Shown: piece by piece, positions 35,987 through 48,230 of the stretch
Position numbering within the stretch: position 1 is the stretch's first letter
Layout: each line of letters starts with the position of its first letter
DNA from: Steinernema hermaphroditum
Lineage: Eukaryota > Nematoda > Chromadorea > Rhabditida > Steinernematidae
Direction of reading: 5' to 3'
NCBI GenBank assembly: GCA_030435675.1
Contig: CM059623.1
Span: 13,610,092 to 13,674,091, forward strand
DNA length: 64,000 nucleotides
Position numbers and translations under genes: made by a program
Notes under the pieces: model-generated
The model's database searches: none
What the model was told of the DNA's origin: nothing
What the model saw: the letters and a program-made list of their open reading frames with translations, nothing else

Positions 35987-36160
35987 ATGCAGGAACTATC
36001 GGATCCAATGATCTGCTCGCTGAATGATTCACTGTGCGGAGAGCCCATGAAGATTACCGATTCCCAGAACATTTTGGACATCCCAAAACACCTTCTGATA
36101 AAGGTTACCACTCAGATCAAAAAACATCCCAGCCCTTCTGTGCCTGTAGAATGCTCCTAG
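35987..36160 (+). CDS. Short ORF of 57 aa preceded by a splice-like acceptor
   Basis: AATCTTTCAG lies directly before an ATG that opens 57 codons (MQELSDPMICSLNDSLCGEP ... ILDIPKHLLIKV ... VECS) ending TAG. The sequence looks coding. The LDIPKHLLIKV stretch recalls the LxxIPxHLLxxIL core of F-box-like domains, but I would not insist. It could be an SL-spliced small gene or a stray exon. One unit of the palindromic repeat family lies about 15-60 bp upstream. Confidence 0.35.
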   Translation: MQELSDPMICSLNDSLCGEPMKITDSQNILDIPKHLLIKVTTQIKKHPSPSVPVECS

Positions 36161-38182
36161 ATAAATTTCTTTGGTCTATTGTCTAATCGTTGTAGATTTT
36201 TTGACAAACTGAGCGCATTAACAGGCCAGGAGAAAGCTCAGCCATATTCCACACGTTTTTGTGTTTTTTTACTCTTTATAGAACACCGTATTTCCCAAGT
36301 ATTCGACATCTTCTTTACTCTAGATATGTTTCTATAAAACATGACTCAATTTACATTATCATGTAATACAAAAAGTAGATGAACACTGGACATATCTCCT
36401 TTCATACTTAATGCCCTCCATTTAGGAATATTTCTGATAATCCGAACGTTTATAATTTTGGATAATATCTGGTCTAAAGGGATCTTCTCTAAAATTTATA
36501 CCCAAGGCGAGCCCAAAAACATCCCAATTCACGGAAAATTTATTAAAGGCTCAACGCATAATTCGAACTTTCGTGATAAGTACGGTATATATGGAGCTAG
36601 CGGGCAGCTCAGTTCACAGCACCTTATACGTTTTCGTTGATGAAGCGATTCAATCGAAGACGGATAGAAATGAAAAAAAGTACAATGATTGAAAGTAATC
36701 ATGAAAAGAATATCGATGTGTTTTGGGAAGTATTCATAGTTGGTACGGGAAGGTCAGTTGGGTTACGGTAAGACGGCAGTGGGGGGTCTTCAGAGCAGTG
36801 ATATCTTGTGAAAAGATAAGTGAAAGGATAAGCCAACTCCATATTAGGATATCACCTCAAGGGGTTTCGTTCTGAAAACGTAGTTTGAAAAAACTCTCTG
36901 AGTTTTTCGGCGACCTTAGAACCACTTAAATGTCTCCAAAACTACTCATTACGTCCGAAAAACTTCAGAGTTTAGGGCATTTCTGTGCTTCTTTCTTCAA
37001 AATCTTCCTTCTTCGTTCAACAAAAACCTCATCGGCCGACTCTTGTACTCATCGTCTTCTGGCTCATTTTTTGAACTCAAACGATCAAAACTCCAAAAAT
37101 CAATTTCCCCCCGAGCACTGCCGCCAATCAAAGCGATCGATGCTGGCTGTCCGAAGAACCCCTAAACACTTTGGAACCCTTTTCGCGCTGAAACCGCTCG
37201 ATACGTTTAGGTTTGTTTAGTTAAGAGCACACGCTTCTTCCCGGCCGACTCGCTTTATTGCCCATAAAAGAGCCGGTGAGATTGACCGCCGCGCTTGAAA
37301 GCTAGAGCTGTTCAGCGATACTGACGCTGGTGTGGTTATCTTATCGGCCCCCGGCTGAAGAAGTCGTAAATTTGTACCTTTGCTTTGCCCTATTGGAACA
37401 ATTAATAAAATTGATTTTATAATTAATTAAATAAACTACTATAGTGTATCTATCGCGCCTAATTGGTCTTCGATGACTGTGGCGGCGGCGACGGTGCACC
37501 CCTAAACGACCGTAAAATTTATAACTCGGCGCATAGAGCCAATAAATAATAAGAAGAGGAGGGCTCGACGGCGGCGGCGAGGCAACAACGCAGCCGGGAA
37601 GTGGTCGAGACTGCACGCGACGGGACACGCGACCGCCGGAGAGGCGGCGCCTCCACCCTTTCCCCGCTCGTTGCAGCGCTACCGTAGCCCGGCAGCGCAT
37701 TGGCTTGCGAGGCGGTGGGGCGGAGAGGGGAGCGTTCGTTGCCGCCGGCAGAAACCGGTTAGTCGTGCTCTCGTGGCCGTGGTGGTGGTAGTGGTGGTGC
37801 ATGGGGCAGAAGACAAATCGATAGATTCGGCTGACTTTTTCGCGCGGCGCCTCCGGGGGACGATCGTAAAACGAGGCGAAAAAATTAATTAATCCGATGG
37901 AGCGCGCGACACACCGCAGTGGCGATACGACTCGGGATCCGACGACCGGCAAGGGTTTATAAATATTTCAAAGTTTTTTTGGGAAGCGGACGTTCATAAT
38001 TGGGTCGAGAAGGTCAGTGTCGGAGGTGTACGGTAGAGGGAGGGGGGTATTCAGGGTTCAGGGATATGAAGTGGTAAAGGACAACCTATGACCAATATAA
38101 CAAAGTTCACAGATGTGGTCCGTGATTTGAAGATAAAAACCACAAAACTCAGAGATAATGTTGTTGTTAGCATATTAAGAGT

Positions 38183-38395
38183 ATACCACACGAAGCGTTT
38201 CACGTTAAAATACACGTAGAACGTGCAAGATGCCTCAAAAGAGGCGCAAACTCTAGAAAGTTACTTTTAACGTGAACACAAAAAGCAAGCATAAAGTAGA
38301 TGTCACTATATTGAAGCGGTACCACACGCAGCGTTTCACATGCAACTAGACGTACAATGAATGGAATGGAGGTCTAGAAAGTTAATTTAACAATA
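38183..38395. repeat. Two-copy direct repeat
   Basis: ACCACACGAAGCGTTTCACG...TCTAGAAAGTTACTTTTAAC (about 38183-38275) is repeated as ACCACACGCAGCGTTTCACA...TCTAGAAAGTTAATTTAAC (about 38316-38395), a spacing of roughly 130 bp. No coding potential. Confidence 0.6.
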
Positions 38396-38404
38396 TTCAA
38401 TAGT

Positions 38405-38449
38405 GAGACCGGTCGATTTCTTTCGTTTTCCGCTTTTCCGACCGGTCTC
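38405..38449. repeat. Hairpin-forming inverted repeat
   Basis: GAGACCGGTCG (38405-38415) and CGACCGGTCTC (38439-38449) are exact reverse complements around a pyrimidine-rich 23-nt loop. It immediately follows the two-copy direct repeat. It could be a small RNA hairpin, a fold-back repeat or a paired regulatory site. Confidence 0.7.
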
Positions 38450-39918
38450 GAGTTTGGATGTTATCGGAAAGGACGCCGTCTCAAGTGCCCTTGTATGAAT
38501 ATGGAGACAGTGTCTAAGGGTCTAAGGAAGTTCATCCAGGCGACCAGTGCTCTATGTTCACTTCAAATATACGATGCTATTGACATGTAAAAACTGAAGA
38601 AATAGTGGCGATATCGCCGGCTTTGGATCATGGATATGTAACTAACAAAATAAGAAACTTGACAGATCCTCTTAGATCCGAATTAGGAATCCAACGAAGT
38701 TTCATGATATAAGGATTATCAAATCTTAAAGACCGAAACATTAAAAAGCCCCTCCTTTCAAAATCTGATATACTCCCAATTTCAACCCCATCAGTACTGT
38801 ATCAGACCCCTTTTGAATTTGGAACACTTGCACCACCTTTCCACGGCATTTATTTCCTCTGCACAATGTTCCCCATATGAAACATCGCACTAGCTTCTAT
38901 CCTACGATTGGTGCGCCCTTGGAGCCATTAAAATGTTAAATAAACTATCGCTTCCAGCGACGGCTATAAAATTCTGTTCAGCGCTTCAGATAAGGATCTC
39001 CCTTCTCTTTCTTTTCGATTTTCGCGTTTGGGGTCGCATTATTCAAACCAGAGGTTTGCCTTTGCAAGGTATGGAAGCGAAGTTCTGAAGACAAAAAATA
39101 AACAAAAATTATTCGGTTCCAAAGTACTTGTCCAAGAAGCACTAGAAATGGATATAAAAAGGTGAGAAGATTAAAAAAGTTTGACTAATGAAGTAATGGA
39201 AAAAATATAAAACAGAGGTCAACGCTTCTGAAATAAAATTTAGCAGCTATCAAGCCTGAGTTTAACTGAATTTAACCGTTGAATCACGAATCACTGCCTG
39301 ACGTACATCGGTCAAAATCGTGGTTCTGTGCTTCTAATCAAACCTATTGTGACCTGAACCACACTCTGATAGGACCGTGTCGATTTTGGACGTTTTTTTT
39401 ACAGTTTTAGGTCATTTATTGATCAAATTTCCTTAATAATACGTTACCTAAATATAAAGGGAAGATGTCATTCCATCCTCATTAATTCCATCCTTATAAA
39501 TCCTAAGTACGACCGCATACTATGATCTGCTACCTACTAATTCACAATGCCACCCAAATAGCCTGATCTCAGAACATGTGGGTCGGATATGGTACGGTAA
39601 ACATAAGCAATAATGTACTGAAATATTGCACTGAAGAACCTACTATCACTACAGTTTTTGAGCTGATTGAATGCGTGATATATGCATGCTTAAAACCTAT
39701 AATCGGCACAAGGAATAAGTTCGTCAAAGAGTCCACTTAGCCTCCTGAAAAAAAGAATACATAGCAAGGCCGGTTACGGTACAACATAACACGATACAAA
39801 GAAGCGCGCTAATCCGGCATCTAATCTGATAATCCCATAAGCAAACACCGCCGTCCATGGAGACGGTGTCTAATCAGCGCGCCTATCGTACTCCGCTCGC
39901 GCGCTCTCGACGGCGGCG

Positions 39919-39928
39919 GCATCAATCA
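39919..39928 (-). promoter_or_regulatory. PBC/Hox-like site TGATTGATGC
   Basis: One base from the TGATTGATGG consensus, in the GC-rich island at 39.85-40.2 kb that also contains TTTATCAGC and TAATCAGC words. Confidence 0.35.
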
Positions 39929-40829
39929 GAGCGACACTGCGGCGACGTGTTTATCAGCACGGCCGTCCGCGTTTTCCCTCAGAAACAGATGTAATCTATC
40001 AGCGGTATCATCTGCGGCACATCCAAGACCCTCCTGCGCAACGCCTACAATAAAACAGGCGGCACGCTGGATCCGCCGGCCGGTCAGCAAGTCAATCGAC
40101 GCGGGTGGGGACGGCCGTGTCTGAGTGTTGAGTGGGACAGTGATGGATAAGTGACAGGCGAAAGATAAATGGCACTGTTCGGGACACGGCGGGTGGTCGT
40201 ACCGTAGCCAGAAGAAGCTAAGGCTATGGTGGAATGCTGATATGGTATTCACGTCAGAGAGCCCCCTAAACAAGGCACATGATTGAAGGCTGAGAATTTG
40301 GAGAATGCATCGGGTGGCGTATCTTGAAAGACGAGGAACTTGGTCAGTAAATTTAGATCGCCTAAAGGTGAACTTGTAAGTCAAAGTTTTGACAATTTAG
40401 ACTGGTACAGTTCTGATCTTAGAGTAGGTGAATAGGCACACTAAGATCGTACTTGTACAGGACATGGATAATATCCATAGCCGTTATCAATACATATTAT
40501 GCGGCATGCCCAGATTTGGCACAGCAGTCGGAAGTTTGCATAACCCGACCCGATTGCCAGTTATTCGATGACATCTGCATTCATATCCACCTATATTACA
40601 ATCGCACTTGACCGACTAACGAGTAAATACAAGCAAGTAGAAGAAGTCGCTAGTAGAACACAAATATTTCTCTTGTATTCTCTTGCTGGTATTTCACGAT
40701 TCTTTATGTGGTTTGTTTGGTTTAGCTACAAAAGGAGACCACCGATTAAGTAGATTTCATGCTGTGAAGACATATTATTTGCTTTAAGGCAACTCTTTAG
40801 GTGCTACTTAATTCGCGTACATTTCCCCT

Positions 40830-40915
40830 ATGTAGAATGCGGCCCAAAAAAGTGCATCTGGAAAGAAGACTAGAATGTCATTTTCGAGGGAATCCTTAGG
40901 CGAGACCAGTTGGAA
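40830..40915. repeat. Decayed mariner-type repeat end (copy 1)
   Basis: GCGGCCCAAAAAAGTGCATCTGGAAAGAAGACTAGAATG with CATTTTCGAGGGAATCCTTAGG matches the block at 51523-51605, which itself starts TACAGGGTTGCCCAAAAAG. That start resembles the ends of mariner-family elements. Confidence 0.45.
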
Positions 40916-41869
40916 AACGAAAAACAGAAGTAACCGTTTGTCCTCCCTCAAACGATAGGCCAGTTGATGTGTGTGTGTCCTTTTTCTGTTCGCATGGGAG
41001 CGATCATTTCTGACACTAAACAAAATAGGGACCCAGGCCGGCGTCGGAGCTAGCCCGACCGATTACAAATCAGACACGTTCGAAAGTAACCAGTTCATAT
41101 GCCTTCAGATAAGACCGATTCAGTGCTTGCAAGACCAATTGTCTAGCAGGCTAGACTGGAATAAAAACGATTCCATGGCCGCCAATCACGCTACACACAA
41201 GGCTACGGCCACCCGCTACTACATATGCCTCACTGCTACTACGGTAAATTCAGACAGTGCCGGGACCTGGGGATGCTAGGCCATGCGTTTCTTTACAGAT
41301 TTTTTGCCGCGCTTATAAAAAATGGTAGGGACATTCCAGATCTATATTAGGTTCAGCACTTTAGATCTATAGCAACAGAAAGCTGCAAAATAATATGATT
41401 ATGTCTTGATATATACAACGAGAGCTGTCACGAACAGAGTTCAACGATATCTCAAGGACAAAAATAGGGAATAATCATAATATTTTTTGTTTTGTTCCTG
41501 CTCTTAGACCCTCAAGTTCGATAATTTCAAATATAGGGCGAGACGCGGAGACCATTTTGTCATGGCTACTTTGAATGCGAATGATACAGATCCTCCTACA
41601 AATATAGCCTTTCAATTGGGCCCCTTCTAAATAACAAGCTTTTCAGTGTCATTTAGAAGTTACCTAAGAATCAAACAGCCATCATTACTAACATCCCTGA
41701 CCCTTCCTCGCGCAGGTGTTGTCCCAACAACGCGCCGTCGATGTTACGATAACCGAATTGACCCCAAAACACAAAGTCGCCAAAGCGCTAAGCCGCGCAT
41801 GATCAGTTCATCCGATTAGATCTTGTAAGCGGAGGGCCGCCACCGTCACCTGCTTCTCCTGCTTCGCCG

Positions 41870-41879
41870 CCATCCATCA
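41870..41879 (-). promoter_or_regulatory. PBC/Hox composite site TGATGGATGG
   Basis: The minus strand reads exactly TGATGGATGG, the classical Hox1/Pbx autoregulatory-type sequence. It lies in the GC-rich island at 41.7-42.2 kb, about 9.4 kb upstream of the Hox start. Presence is direct; function is inference. Confidence 0.45.
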
Positions 41880-43127
41880 AGACGGTCGCCTCTGTCGTTG
41901 CCGTATCCGTTATCAAACGCGAAAGTGCGAAAGCGCGGCCTCCTTTTGAAATGAGAATTATCGGCGCCGCGATTCCGAGGTGCGATCTCGTGGCGAGGGG
42001 GACTCGTGTGTTGGTGTTAAAACGAGGATGAAGCGAGCACACACATAAAACGGAGCCGGGGAGTGGCCGGAGGCAGTGGCAGAACTTCCCGGCGGCAGTT
42101 GTTCTCGCCCGGTTAGGAGGTGTGCAATAAAACGGGGCGAGAGGATGGACTGTTCTTGCAAGTTATCAGCGCCGTCAAGAAGATTAAAGATGAAATACCA
42201 TTGCCAAGCGGAAGGGACACGCTTACGGTAGTCCGTTTTCGGTGGTGATCCTGAAATTGGGCATTGTTAGTACGTGACAAGTGAGATGGCTGATTGTTGG
42301 ATTGTTGTCTAGACGGTGTCTTATCAAAACAGAAATATTTTAATTGCCGTTTTATTGACAGTTATGTACGCGGTACCCGTTCAGAGCTCAGGGTAAACAT
42401 ACACGGACGGAACAAAGGAGTGTGATAGTGAGACATTCATCTAGCCCATAAGCTTGCTTTGTGAGGGTAAGATGCATAGTATAACGTAAGTGACAAGGTG
42501 GTGCGGTCCAATTAAAAATCGAAGAATTGCAATACAGGATATGGATGTCAGAAAGGGAGCAGTCGAGAAGAAAAGGCCGATCACAGGTGGGTTCAGAGTT
42601 TGTATTATCAGAATTCCGACTTTGACGATGACTGTAAACTATAAACATCGTAGACACACCAGAGTCAAGATAGAAAAGAGTGCTATCATCAATTAGAGAA
42701 AGGAGCACATTGTTGTCAATGTTGAAACCTAGTACTATACTACCATCCTTTCTTAATATGTATGTACTGTTTTCGATAATCTCGGTGAACTGTATTAATG
42801 GAAACACACTGTGCTTTTATGAATTTCGAGTACAAAAAATGGGAAACTAACAAGGGAAGGCATCCAAGTGCCAGATGCGGATCAGACTGAATTGTGGTGG
42901 AGTGGATAGAGGCCGGGCTGGGAAGTCCAACGCATCTAAACTCATATGTCTTTAATCAAGTTTTAGAACTCAACTCAAAAATATAAACTGCTCGTAGATG
43001 ACCAGGTATCTCGTGGTAGAACCTAACAGAGAGTTCCGAATAACTGCTCTTTTTTACATAAAGACGAATGATCTTGGCGTAGAATTATCTGATTGTGAGT
43101 TGAATAGAAGCTCTGGTTGCCAGGTGG

Positions 43128-46100
43128 ATCCTACGACGCCATGAACATTACTGGTGGGCCCACGAGCCGTTCACATTTTTCGCCGCTTTGAGCAAAGTTT
43201 GGAACAGTGAAACTTGGGCAAAGATCAAACGAGTTCATGCCTCCGATTGGTGTACTCTGGCTGTTGGAAGTCGTCCCTTATAGGCACCACTATTATTTGA
43301 GTCATACCACAAGTCCATAACAGAAGAACACAGAAAAGTAAAATATGGTTTAACATCATATCCCAAACGTGATTCATATTCCAGACGTGATTGAATAAGT
43401 TTCACGAAAAGTCACACCATGTTAAGAAAGTAAACAGAGTTAAGTCAGAGAGTTATGGAATGACACCGTTGAATGCGTCTTCAAACCGTTTGTTCAAGGC
43501 TAACCATCACGTCGCCGATATCGTCACCGTGGCTTTACATTCTGCCGATTTAAGGAATTAAGTGTGTCTGCTTTAAATGTGGTACCAACCCAAAAACAGT
43601 TGAAGAACTGCACAATTCGAGTCCCTTAGTGCACAGCGTTATCACCATGGCCCCATTTTAATAGCAATTTTATTGTCTATAAGGAATGTGCAGGTACTAT
43701 GGTGTTGTCCAAAGATGGGTTCGTCTACGAAAAGCAGGTCAGGTGTAGCTACTTTTCATAGCAAGAAAAAATTCAGTCGCTCGCTGGATTGACTCAATTA
43801 ACCTCTCCTATCATCAACCGCTTCACTTACATCAGTTAGAACTTCCCAAACAGTTCAAGCCTGCATTCCAAAGAACCTGACTTCTTATGGCCGTCACACC
43901 CGATTACCGAAAGTTGTCGCTAACATAAATTTTTTTATGTTCTCGTATAAAGATTTAGGAGTCACTTCGAAAGACCAAAGACTATGACTCAGGCCATACT
44001 GGAAACTTCTACACTAAGCTCATACTCTCAAATTATGCGCAAAGCTTAAAAATTAAAAAAGTTACCTTTTCAGCGCGGTCAACCTGTAGATCGTTCGTAC
44101 ATTCTTTGGTCCGAAGCGACACAGATCGGACGCTCCAGGCGTGCACAAACACGGCCATAAAATGCGATGTTTGAATTATTTGAAAACGAAAGTGCACAAC
44201 GTCTTCTGATCGTCAATTAGCGCCTTTATTCGCAAAAGATACTAGAGCATATAACTATGATTTACAACTCCGTTATCATTTGTAGACGGTTGACAACAGA
44301 AGCCATCAAAATGTGATGTATTTTTCTAGTAAAAAGATGGTCAAAGATCTGCCGATCAGACAAAATCGCTGTTTTAAAAAGAATAGCTGCTCGGAAAACT
44401 TCATAGTTCACAAGAAATAGAGCTAAGACAGAATATTGGCAAAGCGCGAAATGTCCTCCTCATACGACGACGACAAAGCCGAGCTTATTCGCCTCGCCGG
44501 ACACCTGCTCAGCAAAGTTATGGTCAATGTGGCCAGCTAAGAACTTATTTGCCAAGAAAAAAAAACAGCAAAAACGCGCCGATCGTGATCCCTCAAGTCG
44601 ACTGTGACCTTCATGCCCTATAGGAATCAATTCTGAAACGGTCTTCTTTGCAGCCTATGTGCATTGGATCTTTTGAGAAACCGATTACAGATCACACTAA
44701 AAATTTGTTATCCCTCTGTCCACCGTGTGCCTTTTCCAGGTCCCCTTTATCATAATGATATAGGAATCCTCTCGACTAGAGATACCGACTCGGTGGAATT
44801 TCACAATCGGCTCTGGAACCGGCTACGGCTCATATCGGCCGGCTTGCCCGCCCGGTTAGGCTCCAGTGCAGTCGGCTGACAGCCATGATATCTAGGTAGA
44901 TTAGGTGTTCCCAACGTATAGGATTACGGTAATTTAGAACAATAGTCCAGGGTGAGAAGCGAGTTTTGAGTTCAGAGCTCAAATGACTCAGGTGGACTCA
45001 AATGAGTCTCCTCTAACGAGAGTTATTTTTGGGTCGGACCCGATAAAGCACTTTTTACAAATATGAACCAATTTTTAAATCCTAGCGAGGAACTTTCAAA
45101 TGGATTTGGCTTTGACCAAACATCGCGGTTTAGCACAATGAAAAAATTAGACCTAGCAGCCAAACAAGGTTTAATTAGCGATCAAATCAAATCAAAATCA
45201 AACAAAGCGATCAAAAATTTTTCAATGGATTTTTTCATTGTTCGGTCGATTTTTTATTGTGTTGGATCTTAACGGTGGGGCAAAGGAAAAAGTTTTGGGT
45301 CGGACTTCAAAATTGGTCCGTGCTACAAAAAAATGCGGATTTTCGGGTTCGATTCGATAATAACTTTATTTATGACAAAATAAGTTTTACAATGAGGTAG
45401 GTCGAGCTTTATAATGCCGATGTAATATAATATAATGTAACGTTTATAATGTAACAACATAAGATACCGCCTCTTGTCAAACTCATTCTATGAGAGGCTT
45501 CTAGTAGAAAAGTTAAGCTAAATGGACTGATGAGGGAGACAAAGAAACATTTCAAATCGGGATGGATCGAAGATCCAAATCGGGTGGTTCCTAGTGTTTA
45601 AAGATATACAGCGTTTGGTTCAGCAAATTGCAACATGAGGTCAGCAAAAATGATCAATCCACTTGGCGGTGGGAAGGACACGATTACGGTAGTTTGGAAT
45701 TTCGATTGGGCACTTCAAGGCAAGAGCTGTTTAGATACTGATAAAAGCCTATGATTAAGACCACTGCTGATCCTCTCGGGATTAACAATACGATGTAAAG
45801 ATACAGTACCCATTTGCGCAAACAAATATTATAAAAGATGAAAAGGACGTCGACAAAGCGCAAACTTACATCGACTCAATGGAAGGAGACACCCGACCCT
45901 CTGATCCTCATCCTTCTCCCATAGCCGATCTTCTCAAATCGCCGAGTAAACGATCGCTTCAGCAGCGTTTCTTCGGTCGCCGCATTCAGCGAGCCTACAC
46001 AGCTTGCTCCCCGGATTGTGCCCCGTGCGCAAAAACGGTCGTTAATTCGTTGAGAACGCCGCGAGCGATGGGAAACGTCGCAGGCGGCCCGCGACCTCCC

Positions 46101-48230
46101 TCCGCGAATGGCGGCGATCATGTTACCCTCCATCACCATCTCCGACCGAAGAGGGGTTGATGAAAGAAGAAAAAGCGGCGAATCGATCGGCGACGTAAAA
46201 AAAGGACGACAAAAGCGGAAGGCGGCGATCGGCTGTTGACGTCGTCGCCGGTGAGGGTGGAGGGGTGAAGGTACGGGGCATCGGCGGCCGGATCGGGTGT
46301 GTGAGAGGCGAAAGTGCAACAACGCCTCCAGAGAGGGCAGCTAGGTGCCTCCCCGATGCGAGTGCCGACATAACCGAGTTTGGCAGTGCCGTCATAATGA
46401 CAACGGATGACAGCGGACGGTTGCGAAATCGAAAAAGCAGATTGATATGGGAGGGGCAAGCAGAAAGTCTTTCATTCGTAGGATTAGGCGTTGCTTGGGC
46501 TTTGGTTAAAAGTAAAATTAGAGTTTCAAACACGACCAAAAAAAACCAAAAGATATATTTGAGTGGAGCACATGGATGGAGGCCGCTCTTTTCAGAGTGT
46601 ACAGTAAACCTATAAATTTCATTCTTTTTCAAATCCTATTCCACGATGTAGTCGTGTTTCGCTTTGTATCTATTAAGTGGATAGAGGTACTGGATTTAAC
46701 TTGTAGGTCGTTCTTTGGCAATCGACAAGTGGCACCTGTTGGAGGTCCGCTGTTAGATGAAACAAGTTGGAAATGAAATGAAAAGTTGTTCTAAACTTTT
46801 CAGGTTGTCCATTTGTGTTATTTCCCAACTGCAGCTCCAGCTTGGGTAACCTCGCGGGCTTCAAAAGAATATATCAGTAAGCGCTATGCAGACTTCGGTA
46901 ATGTTTAAGCACCACTTTTGGCTCAAAATTCCAAAGTATTTGGCTCGACTTAGTAAAGACCCAATTTGTAATTCGCTGATTTCAATACATATAAATTCAG
47001 ATGCCTGAAATTATGGTGTCTACCCAAAACATGGTTTCATTGTAAGACTAGTGTTTTAGCCAAAGGGTGCCAGAAATGTTGAACCAGATGATGTAGCACG
47101 ATTCATCGGAAAGATTTTACTCTTCGGTTCCCAATAAATCGCCTGAACTGCAGCAACCTTTGCCGATTAGTGGGGGAGCTTAGGTCTTCCCCCCAGTAGA
47201 TGTTTCTATAACCAAACTTCAAATGTAGACACTGTGGCGCAAATGGTAATGAGCTACAGTAAGTTCCCTCTAGAATTGCAGCTTTGGTGAAATGAATACA
47301 CTACTTTACTTTCTTACTGACCCATTTCAGGCATGGTTTTCGGCGGACACTTTCTTTTATGTTATCGGTAAAAGAAACCTCACATAAACCGTGAAGCTTG
47401 TGACCTAAAAACCGTCAGGCGCCCAAAGGGATAACTTAAAACAGCTCTACGTCAAACCAATCGCTTAGTATGAGCTCTGTCAAGGGTTAGGGCTAAATAA
47501 CAAGTGGCCTAGGGACCACCACAATGTTTTCGAGACCTCATCTCCATAAATAGGAAAACATATATCAAAATTCAATTACCACAGTCATAAAAAGTGCGCC
47601 GAAGTCGTAAAAAGGTAATAAATGTATTTGAGGCAAATTTTGAGGAACGCGACACAATGAGATGTCCTCATCGTAAAGGTCGACTGCAACAGCTAATTAG
47701 AACTAAAGCGCCAATATTTATTTCGGCGACAGCATAAACATCTTGTCGATGGCACAAAAGAAGTGCGAGGACTACATCCATTGTTACCGAGATGCTATCT
47801 TGGCATCGCAGAGCGCCGATCTGGTCTGCGGCTAGACGGGCCGATCGACGGTCTGCGACAAGCAGCGACAGTTAGCGGAGGATTCGTTTCTAAGCAAGTT
47901 CGAAATTGATCCTTTATTGAACAGTTGCATGACTAATACTGTGGTCCAATGGGATTCAGTTCAGCTCCATCCATACCCGAAAGAGCACCGTCTTTTGTCC
48001 AAAGGTTGTAGCTCAAATTAAGAACTGTCGCTACCACTCGAGGACCAATTTCACTGTGCCCTCTCTCAGCATAATTTTGGAAAGAGCTTTGTACTGATTA
48101 TACAGGGAGTGCCTGGAGCATGTAGAAGCAAAAAGGTGGGCTTTGAAAAGCTTCAAACGAAATCAGCGTGAATTGAATTACACCGACAATATCCGCAAGC
48201 GTCTAGAATCCTGTGCAGGTAGCTTGCCAT
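43128..48230 (+). pseudogene. Scattered coding-like fragments, unrecognised gene or pseudogene
   Basis: Several short stretches look coding on the plus strand. 43128-43280 reads WILRRHEHYWWAHEPFTFFA. 44430-44537 contains MSSSYDDDKAELIRLAGHLL and ends VNVAS-stop. 47750-48030 reads MAQKKCEDYIHCYRDAILAS, meets an in-frame TAG, then stays open as VCDKQRQLAEDSFLSKFEID...LLNSC. 48106-48218 follows a TTATACAG acceptor, reads ECLEHVEAKRWALKSFKRNQ and ends at a GTAGCT donor. The cysteine pattern of the third piece recalls nematode DUF19-type secreted domains. I could not chain the pieces, so decay is likely. Confidence 0.25.
44774..44840. repeat. Short palindromic dispersed repeat (copy 4)
   Basis: ACTAGAGATACCGACTCGG with CTCTGGAACCGGCTACGGCTC resembles the core and left arm of the unit at 10890-10968; the right arm is decayed. 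Confidence 0.35.

Noticed and set aside
42388..42807. 139-codon minus frame
   Set aside because: It begins with GTG rather than ATG, has no splice partners and no motif. I cannot distinguish it from chance.
45876..46632. Long overlapping frames on both strands (up to 169 codons)
   Set aside because: They lie in a GC-rich island where stops are rare. Both strands are open at once, Arg/Pro/Ser-rich, with no splice support.
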